Assembly: GCA_023935145.1 (NCBI GenBank)
Contig: CM043699.1
Coordinates: forward strand, 124,943,036-125,007,035
DNA: 64,000 nt
Origin: Bretschneidera sinensis
Taxonomy: Eukaryota > Streptophyta > Magnoliopsida > Brassicales > Akaniaceae
Direction: 5' to 3'
Under the pieces are notes generated by a model, which made no database searches, had not been told where the DNA came from, and was given only the letters and a program-made list of their open reading frames with translations. Shown here one piece after another: positions 1-10,553 of this stretch. The first letter of the stretch is position 1; each line of letters opens with the position of its first letter. Both the position numbers and the translations under genes were made by a program.

Positions 1-1029
1 GGCAAGGTGGTGGCATATCTGACCAAGAGAAGAGTAGACCTCGGCTTGATAATCGGCTTGTCGAGCCAAGAATTTGTTTTACCGAGCCAATATTTTTTCT
101 GGACGATCTAACCTATCGAGCAACAATTTCTGATGCTCGTCAAAACGACTCTCTAGATGCTTAAAGTGCTCGACAATAGTGAGAGGCCTAGAGGAAGAAG
201 GACGGCCAGTAGAGGCTGCTCCCTCTCCCGGAATGGGAGGCTTTGAGGCTTGAATCTGTGCTAGCAAGCTATCATCAATGGGTCTTTTGGGTTCCTAGGC
301 CTCTTCATCAGGGCTGTATTGGACTCTGGCTCGGATGCACAATTGGGTTATAAAAGAAGGAAAATATAATCCGAGCTTTTGTCTAATAGTGTGGTTGATT
401 GAATCATGTATGACTTAGCCGACATAAATAATCATTCCCATTAAAATTGTGTAGACTAACACAGCTCACTTAACAGTTAAGGCACTATAATGTATAACAA
501 GCATCATCCACTGACATATAAAATATTGCTAAGCCCTAGCAGTGACAGTGAGAGAAGTACCGGGCAAAGTGACAAGGAGATCACCCGTTATTTTCCATGT
601 AGTACCCGGAATATAAAGGGTATGACAAATCTCGTCATAATTGATGGTAGACACATATAAGCTATACTCACTATGCCTAATGTCAGGTAATCCATAGAAG
701 TTATTAATGGATGTGCTACTAAAAGAGACTAGTTGTCCTCTCACTCTTACTTCACCATTCCTATGCTCGGGTGCATTGGCATAAAATTCTCTAACCAAAT
801 TTTGGAGGGAGTGAGAGGGTTGTTGTGTAAATGTGCCCCAATTCCTATCTAGAATCATTCTAAATAAGGTCGGATTTCCCCTCTCGGTGATGTTGAATCC
901 TCTTTCGGGAATGGGTTTTTGACTTTGCAACATACTAATATATCTCTAACTCGCTGCAAAACTCACAAATTTGGTCTCATCATATTCTTGCTTTGGTCTC
1001 CCCCTAGGTCTCTAAGTCTTAGGTTCCAT
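1..1029 (-). pseudogene. Extra ORF (plant transposon protein family) of element A, broken
   Basis: The ATG at 1029 opens a frame with early stops; the best stretch is 933-529, then 267-79, continuing off the left edge. It shows ERGFNITERGNPTLFRM, VREFYANA, VRGQLVSFSS and GLPD, and a polar heptad-like C-terminal segment (LESRFDEHQKLLLDRLD). From memory this is the family catalogued as 'putative plant transposon protein' (PF20167-like); no biochemical role is known to me. It lies downstream of integrase, where some Athila elements carry an env-like ORF, but I see no signal peptide or membrane segment here. The counterpart in element E (59968-61103) is more complete. Expected Trp and Gln codons appear as stops, consistent with decay. 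Confidence 0.82.
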
Positions 1030-1378
1030 GAAAAAAAATATTTTAAAATAATAGATTTAAGGCAAAGTATAATCACTAATTAGCACAAAGGCACAATAAA
1101 ATGGAAGAAAGTGGTCTTACTTGATGTCCATGGTGGAGAGAAGAAAGACTATCTACCTCTTGGAGTGTTCTTGATGATCCCAATGGTCTTTTTATAACCA
1201 AGCTTCTGAAGGAGAATGCTAGCAAAATTAGCAACAAAAGTGAGCAATTGAGTAAGAAATGATGGTGCAACAAGAAATTTTGAGTTCAAGTGAGTGTGCA
1301 AGTGGAAAGAGGAGGGAGTGTGCTGCTGGTTTTGTGAAAGAAGAAATGAGGAAGAAGGGGGTAAAATGGCTTTTATAG
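1030..1378 (-). promoter_or_regulatory. Putative internal promoter and leader of the element A extra ORF
   Basis: A good TATA box (minus CTATAAAA, 1371-1378) is followed by a CT-rich, UTR-like leader of about 340 bases before the ATG at 1029. A possible splice-donor-like GTAAGA in a CATCAAGTAAGAC context lies in the leader and is conserved in the element E leader. This suggests a separate transcript for the extra ORF; transcription is inference. Confidence 0.5.
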
Positions 1379-1382
1379 TGCA

Positions 1383-1640
1383 TAATTTAGGGTTAGGTTG
1401 TGCTGGGCTCGGGCTAGCACCGTGCAGTGTGCTGCGGTGCTGGGCCTGGTGCTTGCTGTGATTGGTACTGGGTACCACGGTGCTGGGTCTGGCGCTGTGG
1501 TGTTGGGCCTGGCGCTTGCTGGGCTTGGTACTGGGCACTGCGGTGCTGGGTCTGACACTGCGGTGCTAGGCATGGCGCTCGCTGGGCTCGGTACTGGGCA
1601 CTACGGTGCTATTGAAGAGCACCGCGGTGCACACTAGGGC
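1383..1640 (-). repeat. GC-rich tandem minisatellite upstream of the extra ORF (element A)
   Basis: Degenerate tandem units on the plus strand contain GGTGCTGGGTCTGGCGCT, GGTACTGGGCACTGCGGTGC and the palindrome GCACCGCGGTGC (1619-1630). GC content contrasts sharply with the AT-rich flanks. Positions 1595-1630 match 8352-8387 in the element's own LTR at about 33 of 36 bases, in the same orientation. The stretch 1641-1809 to its right is A-rich noncoding sequence before the integrase end. Confidence 0.8.
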
Positions 1641-1809
1641 CCAAAAATTCTGGTTGTCCAAAAGAGAAGAGAAATAAAATAAAGTTAAAAATAAATCTTA
1701 GAAATTAAATTAAAATTAACTAAAAAAAAGAAAAACTAACAATTAAGATTGAATAAAATGTAGTTAAAAACAAAATAAACAAATCAAAAGAAAAATAAAT
1801 GAAAATGTA

Positions 1810-3179
1810 CCTGGGTGGTAAAGTCTAAGGGAAATAGACCGGATCCATAAGTGGAATGTCTTCCACCTCCGAATTTGACCTATTGATTAAGATCTTAAAG
1901 CGCTGACCATTCACTTTAAAAATTTGACCGTCCTTAATGTCTTCAATTTCCACCACTCCATTTTCAAAAACATGTTTTACTATGAAAGGACCGGTCCATC
2001 TTGACCGAAGTTTCCCTGGATGCTTATGGAGTCTAGAATCGTATAAGAGTACTTGATCATTAGGTCTAAATGTTTTCCTCAAAATGTTTTTATCATAGAA
2101 TGCTTTCATCTTGGTCTTATAGATTCTAGAATTCTCATACGCATCGTTTCGTAATTCCTCTAACTCTGTCAGTTGATACTTCCTAAGTTTACCCGCCTCT
2201 CCTATGTCAAAGTTAAAAGACTTGATGGCCCAATAAGCTCCACAGGCGGGTGGTAAGGCTTTCCAAAAACAAGCCTATAAGGTGACATGCCTAAGGGTGT
2301 TTTAAAAGCAGTATAGTAGGCCCAAAGTGCATCAATAAGTCTTAAAGACCAATCCTTACGATCTGGGTTAACCATTTTTTCTAAAATTTGTTTAATTTCC
2401 CTATTAGCAAGCTCTACTTGTCCACTAGTTTAAGGATGATAGGCAGTAGAAATTTTATGTAACACCCCATATTTTCGCATTAAAGCTTCAAAAGAACGGT
2501 TGCAAAAATGTGTACCTCGATCACTAATTATAGCATGTAGTGTACCAAATCGAGATAACACATTTTTTTAAGAAATTTGATTACCGTTCTATTATCATTG
2601 CTTCGGCAAGCTGCTGCCTCTACCCACTTAGATACATAATCTATTGCCATAATAATATATTGGTGTCCAAAGGAAGGAGGAAAGGGTCCCGTAAAATCGA
2701 TGCCCCAACAATCAAAAATTTCAATTACTAAAATAGGGTTTAAGGGCATCATATTTCGACGGGACACAGCTCCTAACTTTTAACACCTTTCACATGAGCG
2801 ACAGTAGGTGTTTGCATCTTTAAACAAGGAAGGCCAATAAAATCCACACTACAAAATTTTTGCAGCGGTCTTTTTCATTGAAAAGTGGCCTCCACAAGCT
2901 TGGGAGTGACAAAAGTCTAAGACACTTGCAATCTCTTCATTAGGGATGCAACGCCTTAGAATTTGATCAGGGAAATATTGAAAAAATAGGGGTCATCCCA
3001 ATAGCAATTCCTCGTATAAGAATTTCCTCTTGTCTTGAGCACTCCAATCCATTGGTATCTCACCTGTAGCCAAATAATTTAAGATGTGAGCAAACCATGG
3101 TAGAGAAGAAATGGATAATAATTACTCATCGAGAAAATCATCCTTGATTGGCATTTCATCACAAGTGTCCTCAAAAGTA
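1810..3179 (-). pseudogene. Integrase of element A, broken
   Basis: This would insert the element cDNA. Near 2760-2960 are remnants of the His2Cys2 zinc domain (SQACGGHFSMKK, then the second Cys pair, with a stop in place of Gln at RC-stop-KLGAVS). The core starts with CWGIDFTGPF, so the first catalytic Asp is present, and continues with [13 protein letters not shown]-run shift near 2565 breaks the frame before the second Asp region. The C-terminal domain is open at 2109-1825, with [16 protein letters not shown] and a KVNGQRFKIL-like end. D and E integrases are closely similar. Confidence 0.9.
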
Positions 3180-4551
3180 AGTCTCGAAAGATGATCAACC
3201 ACTACATTCTCCACTCATTTTTTGTCTTTAATGGTGATGTTGAATTCTTGTAGAAAGAGGATCCATCGGATCAGTCATGCTTTAGCATCTTTCTTTATGG
3301 GAAGGTACTTGAGTGCTGCATGATCTATAAAAATAAGAATAGGAGAACCAATTAAATAAACATGAAATTTGTCTAAAGCAAATACTACAGCTAGTAATTC
3401 TTTTTCAGTTGTGGAGTAATTCATTTGAGCACTATTTAAAGTTTTACTAGCATAGTAAATGACAAATGGCTTTCTCTCTCTTCGCTGTCCAAGAACAGCA
3501 CCTACAGCGTAGTCACTAGCATCACACATGATTTCAAAAGGCAAGGTCTAATCCAATGACTGCATTATAGGTGCGGAAGTAAGCTTGTAGATCAGCATTT
3601 GGAATGCTTCTTGATAAGCTTTTATCCATTGAAGGGGAGTGTTTTAACTAGGAGGGCACATAGTGGTCTAGATATGCTTGAAAAATTTTGTATGAACCTC
3701 CTATAAAAACCAGCATGACCAAGGAAAGACCTCACATCTTTTATTGTCTTAGGTGTAGGCAATTTAGGGATTATTTCAATATTAGATTGATTAACCTCTA
3801 TTCCTTTAGAAGAGACAATATGCCATAAGACAATGCCGGATGGTACCATGAAATGGCATTTTTCCTAATTTAAAACCAACTTTTTTTCCTCATAGCGAAT
3901 TAATACTCTTTCTAAATTCATTAAGCATGCTTCGAATGAAGATCCAAAAATAGTTAGGTCATCCATAAAAACCTCCATGCAACTTTCAACCATGTCACTA
4001 AAAATACTCATTATGCAGTGTTGAAAAGTAGCAGGGGCATTACATAATCCAAATGGCATTCTGCGAAAAGCATAGGTGCCAAAAGGACAAGTAAAAGTGG
4101 TCTTTTCTTAGTCTTCTAATGCAATTTCTATTTGATAATAACCAGAATAACCATCTAGAAAACAGTAAAAGGGATGACCAGCTACACACTCAAGAATTTG
4201 ATCAATAAAAGGGAGTGGAAAGTGGTCTTTTCGGGTGGCAGCATTTAATTTTCTGTAATCGATGCACATACGCCACCCGATCACAAGTTTGGTAGGGACT
4301 AGCTCTCCTAGGTCATTTTTTACTACCATGGCTCTGAACTTTTTAGGGACGACTTGTGTAGGACTTATCCATTTACTATCAGCTATCAGATATATAATAC
4401 CCGCATCTAACAGTTTCAGCACTTCATTTTTCACTATTTCTTTTATAGTGGGGTTAAGCCTACGTTGAGGGTCTCTATGAGGACTAGCTCCTTCATCTAA
4501 ATTTATTTTATGGGAGCAGATTAGGGGACTAATTCCCTTTAAATCAGCCAT
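3180..4551 (-). pseudogene. Reverse transcriptase and RNase H of element A, broken
   Basis: The RT begins near 4551 and shows [20 protein letters not shown], a palm segment with [25 protein letters not shown] and the catalytic box FMDD (3958-3972) in place of the commoner YVDD. The frame breaks near 4100, 3860 and 3600. RNase H at 3544-3275 has [37 protein letters not shown] and an [10 protein letters not shown] segment. The enzyme pair would copy the genomic RNA into DNA. Several frame changes make it non-functional. Confidence 0.92.
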
Positions 4552-4566
4552 GCTCCAACCTAGGGC

Positions 4567-5550
4567 TTATTTGTGTGCATTCAAAGTTTGAAGTAGTTTC
4601 TCACCTTGGGTCTCAGATAATTCATAAGAAATAATAACAGGAAAGGTATCACCTGGACCAAGAAAAGAATGCTTTAAGCCCTTAAGTAACTGCTTTAGTT
4701 CAACCTTAAGTGCTTCCACACTTGAGGGTACTTGTGTCTTGCTTCTTTCGGGCAGCTCCTCAAACCTTGGTTGCCATGACCGATTGCTATAATCCTGAGA
4801 TTTGTCAAAAAAAGCACAAATATTAATCATATTAGTTTTATCATCAAATAAATCTATCTCAGAATTAACAAGAAAAATCTTAAGAGGATCACAATTATGA
4901 GTTAAAGAGACTCCCTTATTGATGAGTGACTCAATCATATAAAGCTGGTGGTTTTCGTCCTCTTCTTCAGGCTGCTTTGCAACATTGAAAATATTCATTT
5001 CAAGTGTCATGTTACCAAAAGACAGTTTCATGAGTCCATTCCTATAATTTATTAGAGCATTTGCAGTAGCAAGGAAAGGTCTACCCAAAATCAAAGGGAT
5101 TTTAGGGTTAGTGTCAATAGTGAAAGTAGTATCAAGAATTAAGAAATCAACAGGATAGTAAAATTTATCAATTTGAATCAAGACATCCTCTACCACACCC
5201 CGGGGTACTTTGACTGAACGGTCAGCCAATTGCAATACCACACCGGTCGGTTTGATTTCTCCTAAACCCAGTTATAAGTAGATGGAGAATGGCATCAGGT
5301 TTACACTAGCTCCTAAATCTAGTAAGGCTTGTCCAATCTCATGATTTCCAATGCTGCAAGTAATAATAGGACAACCCAGATCTTTGTATTTTGGGAGAAT
5401 TTTTTGCTCAATTAATGCACTAACTTGCTCAGTTAGGAATGTCATTTTCTTGACATGGTGTTTCCTCTTAATGGTGCATAAATCCTTGAGAACTTTTGCA
5501 TAGGTAGGGACTTGTTTAATCACATGCAAAAGAGGAAGATTAAGTTTCAC
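4567..5550 (-). pseudogene. Aspartic protease and protease-RT linker of element A, broken
   Basis: Two open stretches (5550-5272, 5241-4567) are separated by a stop. The first ends with ALLDLGASVNLMPFSIY, a retropepsin-like active site in which the usual D-T/S-G is D-L-G; the catalytic Asp codon is 5317-5319. The second carries VVLQLADRSVKVPRGVVEDV and LILGRPFLATANALIN, the flap and C-terminal part, then a long acidic linker towards RT. DLGA is shared by A, D and E; C has DFGA, so the motif looks lineage-typical rather than a local mutation. Confidence 0.85.
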
Positions 5551-7208
5551 TTACCTTAAGTTCTCAAGGATTTCATTATTTATTTCCAGATTTCTTTTGG
5601 ATTTTAAGGCTTGGGGGAATGGTGCCTTAACAGGATTTTTGGTCACTTTAGGGTCTTTAAGCAATTCAGCTTCACTATTAGTTTGACCCTTTTCCACATC
5701 CTCAGATTTATTCATTGGTGAGATGTGTAGTGACTCACCACTTCGGGTCATAATGACATTTACATCTTTCAAATTTTCTTGTGCCATACGTTGACCGTGA
5801 GGTATGGACTGAGCTTGGGAAGGAAACTTACCTCGCTCCGTCACACTTAAGGAGCCCATCAATTTAGACACTTGGCTCCTTATTTCTTTGTTCTCCTCAA
5901 CCACTTGTGTAATTAATGCCTCACACCTCTGGTTTGTTTTACCTTGTGCTTCTATGAAAGCATGTAAGGTGTCTTCTAGAGAGTTTTTAGAGGACGAAGG
6001 TGCATGATAAGGTGCTGGGTATGATCTAGGGGGCTGTGCATGCTGCTGGTTTTCAGATTTCCAACTGAAGTTGGGATACTTTCGCCACCCCGGATTGTAA
6101 GTATTAGAGAAGGGTGCTTGAGGCTTCTTGTACATGCCTAAGGCATTACATTATTCCTCGTACAGCCCTATCATGTCAACAAATGTGGGGCAATCTTGAG
6201 CAAGATGATCAATCCCACCACACACAAAACATGTTTCTAAAGGTTCTGCTTGATTAACCACGTGTGTTGGTTTTTTAGTTTTAAGTGCCTCTAACTCCCT
6301 AGTAAGCATCTCGACCTTGGCCTTAAGATTATTCTCTTCCCTAAGATGGTAGATTCCTCCACTACTAGGGTTTCCTATAGGTCGTGACCTATTTGGCTTT
6401 CAGTAGCACTAGGTCCAGTCCATGTGTGAGCTTTTTCAGCAAGCTCATTGAGGTACTCAAAAGCCTCATCAGGATCTTTTTGCAGAAATTCACCATTGCA
6501 CATCATCTCGATAAACTAGCGCTCTCTATAGGTAATACCCTCATAGAAATAGCTCACTAAGCGCCAATTTTTGTACCCATGATGTGGACACATACTTAAT
6601 AGCTCTTTAAATTTCTCCTAAGACTGATACAAAGTCTCGTTTTCCTTTTGTGCAAATGTGGAGATTTGTCTCTTCAATGCATTAGTTTTATGTTGAGGGA
6701 AGTATTTGTTGAAAAAAACTTGGGTTATCTCATTCCATGACCCAATAGATTGTGGTCTCAACGAGTATAACCAACTTTTAGCTTTATTCTTCAAAGAGAA
6801 AGGAAAAAACTTGAGTCTCACGATATTATTGGTTACATCTTGACTGTGGAAAGTCGCAACTACTTCCTCAAATTCTCTAATGTGCACGTATAGGTTTTTG
6901 TTTTCCAAGCCATGAAAAGTGGGGAGTAATTGTATCATCCCCGGTTTAAAGTCTTGATGGTGGCTGTTGGCTGGAAACATAATACACGATGGTGTGGCTG
7001 TCCGGTTAGGATGTAGGTAGTCTTTAAGTGTCCTAGCAACATTTTCATTAGGGTTTTCAGCCACATTAACGAAGTTTTCCAAATTTTCTGTGGGGTGAAC
7101 ACTAGAGTTCGATCTAGGGGAGGTTTCACTAATGGACATGGAAGGGAAAGATATCTCTATTTCAAGTCTCTTAATGAATCTCCCTCGCGAATCTCCCTGT
7201 CTAAGCAT
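5551..7208 (-). pseudogene. gag of element A, broken
   Basis: I take the ATG at 7208 (MLRQGDSRGRFIKR), which matches the gag start of elements C and E, rather than an upstream ATG. The first 197 codons are open to 6618 and hold the Retrotrans_gag core (FEEVVATF, LKFFPFSLKNKAKSWLYSL, FFNKYFPQHKTNALKRQI). A stop stands where D has SWEKF. A CX2CX4HX4C knuckle lies at 6231-6190 (CFVCGGIDHLAQDC). The last open part, 6135-5551, is a proline/glutamine-rich linker. Gag forms the capsid-like particle and the knuckle binds RNA. Confidence 0.88.
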
Positions 7209-7334
7209 ATACCAACTGATTTTAAAAGAAATAAATAGAACAAAACAAAATAAAGAAAAAAAATCAGAATATAAAGGAAAGATAGTACCATCTTGTCTTA
7301 GAGTTGACAAACTTCTTTATGAGTAAGCTCGTTT

Positions 7335-7351
7335 CCCCGGAAATAGTGCCA
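7335..7351 (-). other. Primer-binding site, tRNA-Asp type (element A)
   Basis: The minus strand reads TGGCACTATTTCCGGGG, a decayed match to TGGCGCCGTTGCCGGGG, the complement of the plant tRNA-Asp 3' end. It lies 5 bases inside the LTR end. Confidence 0.75.
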
Positions 7352-7356
7352 AAATT

Positions 7357-8652
7357 TGTTTACTCCTAAAACATACGTGGTTGTTGTAGCACAGTTTTGA
7401 GGTGTCGATTCCACAGGGAAACAAGTTTAACTATAAAGAGAGATGTAAACTTTAATATGAGACGATATAATAAGTAAAGAATCTGAAATTGATGATGAAG
7501 TAATTGTGTAGGTTTGTGAAATATAATAGAGAGGCAACAAGGATCCGAGAATCCTCCCTGGGTTTGTTGTCCTAATCCTAACTTGATTCAGTTGCTTTTA
7601 TCTCGATTGCACGTTTCACATCCCAAACATACAATCAGCAAATATTCAATGAGAACATGTGTAAACCCTAATATCATTGTAATGAAATACTTCTTATTTT
7701 CTTCATGCATGTATGATCTATCCTATAGGTTTATCAAGAAACGACAATATATCTTTGTTGACAATATTGCAGTAATGGACAAACATAAAGGCTAGACTTA
7801 CCGGACTTAACTATACCCAATAATCTTAACATAAGAGAAGCATGACTAAAGTTATATCAAGGAAAAGATACAATCACCGAAATAGATAAAATCTTATAAT
7901 TAGATAAAGAAGTAAATCACGACAATGTTTGACAATAAATTCTTATTACAACTGAACCCAATAAGGATAGATAGGAACAATTACACCTAGGGATTCATCC
8001 CTTCACCTTGCTTGGAAGTTAGTTAGTCATGGTGTTCATGGCTATACTCTTTTGTGGATGAGAGTTGCTGTCTTCAACTTCTGGGTCTTTGCTCACAGCC
8101 AAGATGTCCTCTCTTAAACCCTAAGTGTCTTATTTATAGTACAAAAGACCAAGGGTATTCTTAGGTTTAATCTAGTGTTTAAAAACCTTAATTAAAGTCT
8201 AACTCGGAGATGTAAATACGTGTGCGCGCTGCGGTGCTGCTAGGGAGCACCGCGACGATAGGCATAAGCTGGAATGGGCGACCTTCTGGGTGCCGTGGTG
8301 CTGTTGAGGAGCACCGTGGTGCTGGCTGGTGGTTCATAATATGCATGTTTCTGGGCACTACGGTGCTGCTGAGGAGCACCGCGGTGCTGGCCTATTTGCT
8401 GATAATCTTCATACTTTGCCTCTCTGTAGCCATTCTTCTGCTTCATCGTGTATGGACCCTTGGTGCTTTTTAAAAAATGATCACTTCTTCTCTTCTTTAG
8501 ACTCAAAACACCTGAAAATGTACTTGAATAAGTTAGTAGTCCAATGATATTACTTAAGAGTTATCAACACGCAAGAGTGCAATAAAGACTGAGAAGAATC
8601 ATAAAATGCTAACAATTAAACATCTTTGAGGTGCATTTTATGGCTCTTATCA
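7357..8652 (-). repeat. 5' LTR of element A
   Basis: On the minus strand it begins TGATAAGAGCC and ends GGAGTAAACA, 1296 bases. A TATA box ACTATAAATA lies at 8140-8131. The U3 middle (about 8222-8400) is a GC-rich cassette with GCACCGCGGTGC palindromes. The U5 end carries the block GTGGAATCGACACC shared, with small changes, by all Athila-like LTRs here. Small ORFs seen across it have no homologue I recognise. Confidence 0.9.
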
Positions 8653-9628
8653 ACCGCGGTGCTCCTCAGCCAGCACTGCGGTGCCCAGAAGCTCGCCCAG
8701 CCAGATTATGCCTAGCACCGCGGTGCTCCTTAAGCGGCACCGCAGCGCGCACACGGGATTGCATCTCCGAGTTAGACTTTAATTAGGGTTTTAAACATTA
8801 GATTAAAACCCAAGAACACCCCTTGAACCCCTGTACTATAAATAGGACACTTAGGGCTTAAGAGAAGGTATCTTGGTTGTGAAGAAAAACCCAGAAAACT
8901 AAAGGCAACAGCTCTCATCAATAAAAGTGTTTAGCCATGAACACCATGGCTAACTAACTTCCAAGCAAGGCGAAGAGATTAATCCTTAGGTGTAGTTGTT
9001 CCTATCTTCCCTTATTTGATTCAGTTGTAATAAGAATTTATTGTCAAAACATTACTATGATTTACTTCTTTATCTAATTATAAGATCTTATCTATTTCGG
9101 TGATTGTATTTTTTTCCTTGATATAAATTTTGTCATACTTCTCTTATGTCAAGATTGTTTGGGTATAATTGAGTCTGGGAAATCTAGCCTTTAGGTTTAT
9201 CCATTACTGCAATATTGTCAATAAAGATATATTGTCGTTTCTTGATAAACCTATAAGATAGATCATATGTGCATAAATCGAAGAAGTATTTCATAACAAT
9301 CATATTAGGGTTTATATATGTGCTCATTGAATACTTGCCGGTTGCATGTTAGGGATGTGAAACTTGCAACCGAGATAAAAATAACTGAATCAAGTTAAGG
9401 ATAGGACAACGAACCTAAGGAGGATTCCCAGATCCTTGTTGTCTCCCTATTATATTTTACAATCTATTTTACACGATTACTTCATTACCAAAAGTTCATA
9501 TTTTCTCACTTAAATCTTTATCATTTGTGTTATGGTTCACACCTTCTTTTGTAGTTAATTGGTTTCCCTGTGGAATCGACACCCCAAAGCTGTGCTACAA
9601 CTACCGTGTTATACTTTGGGCGTAATCA
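8653..9628 (+). repeat. 5'-truncated LTR of the element A type, opposite orientation
   Basis: It starts inside the GC-rich U3 cassette, has a TATA box at 8835-8844 and ends GGGCGTAATCA. It is the reverse complement, with changes, of 7357 to about 8330, so the two form a long inverted repeat. The missing U3 start is expected left of element A. It is followed not by a primer site but by sequence of the pre-3'-LTR type, so it looks like a solo LTR or 3' LTR lying inside another element. Confidence 0.85.
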
Positions 9629-10553
9629 TCACCTGTTTGAGCCTTTTTCTTGAAAAAGAATTTGAGCCTTGTTTCTTTCGATAACCAATTTACTCACCTT
9701 TATGAGCCTAAAAATATTTTATCCTTACCTTTCTTTTAAGAGAACTTAGTCATACACATTTATTGAGAAGCACTTGGGAGGAGTAAGGATGGAAATATGA
9801 ATAATTATTACTACCATAACCCAAGTACATTAAAGGAGATAAGTTGGAGGTTGTGGAAAAGAAAAGAAAAAAAATGAAAAAGAAGGTGAATGGTCTTATG
9901 CCCAAAAAAAAGTAAATTATGGAAAAAAATGAAGAAAAGAAAAAAAATGGTGATTTATTGAGAAAAATGCTCGAAAAATGGTTGAAAGAGTTGGATGTTG
10001 AAGTAAGGTTATCCAGTGCTTAAAGTAGGTTGTGTTTAAAACTAAGAGATTAAGTTCTTTTATTTGTTGAAACCTTCCCGTTCTTTCTTAACCTTCACCT
10101 TAGCCTAATGTTACAAGCTTATTAAAGACCTATTGATCCAAGATAGTGTGATTTTTCTACAATAGTGGAGAGTGATTTGAAAAATAAGCCTATAGAGCTT
10201 GATTTGTGATTGATGTCAAGCAATTCATTATGTTTTTAGAGGCCAACGACTTGTATTCATGAATATTATGCATAAAATCATCCAGATGTTTAGATTAATG
10301 GATTGTGGTAAGATGGATGTTAAGAGTCGATAACAATTTTAAGATTGATGTTTGGATTACTTTTAGACTTGGGTGATATTTAATGATTCTATGTGTTGTG
10401 TGTTATGTACGATTTTTGAGACAAAAAGTGAATTACCCTTGGATTAATGCTAACATTGCTTTACTTTGTTTGATTCCTACCAAAGAATTCATTTCATATT
10501 GTCTTTTTTTCGCTTGAATTGCTAGGGACTAGCAATAAGCTAGTTGGGGGTTA
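9629..10553 (+). other. Conserved noncoding pre-3'-LTR region with polypurine tract
   Basis: No gene. It starts with a CACCTGTTTGAGCC box and holds an A/G-rich stretch (about 9850-9990) and a segment with ACTTGTATTCATGAATATT. It ends in TAGTTGGGGGTTA (10541-10553), the likely polypurine tract directly before an LTR. Collinear copies lie at 61880-62781 (+), 38330-39251 (+) and 19670-20630 (-). Confidence 0.8.

Larger units (their letters stand above)
1..8652 (-). mobile_element. Athila-like Ty3/gypsy element A (3' end off window)
   Basis: Read on the minus strand from right to left the order is 5' LTR (8652-7357), tRNA-Asp-type primer site, gag with zinc knuckle, protease, RT, RNase H, integrase, GC-rich spacer and an extra ORF that runs off the left edge. 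Integrase after RT/RNase H defines Ty3/gypsy; the FMDD box, tRNA-Asp primer site and downstream ORF point to the Athila-like group. Every module has stops or frameshifts. The element's 5' LTR abuts, head to head, a plus-strand LTR of the same type at 8653, so A most likely inserted into that LTR. The 3' LTR and target duplication are not visible. Confidence 0.93.

Noticed and set aside
1383..1640. Open frames of 66-79 codons through the GC-rich minisatellites and LTR cassettes
   Set aside because: Repetitive composition keeps frames open on both strands; the translations are low-complexity with no family resemblance.
5317..5319. Protease inactivated because D-T-G is D-L-G
   Set aside because: A, D and E share D-L-G, and C has D-F-G, so it looks typical of this lineage rather than a local loss.
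8653..9628. 3' LTR of element A
   Set aside because: It has the opposite orientation to A and sits at the 5' end of A, so it must be a separate LTR into which A inserted.
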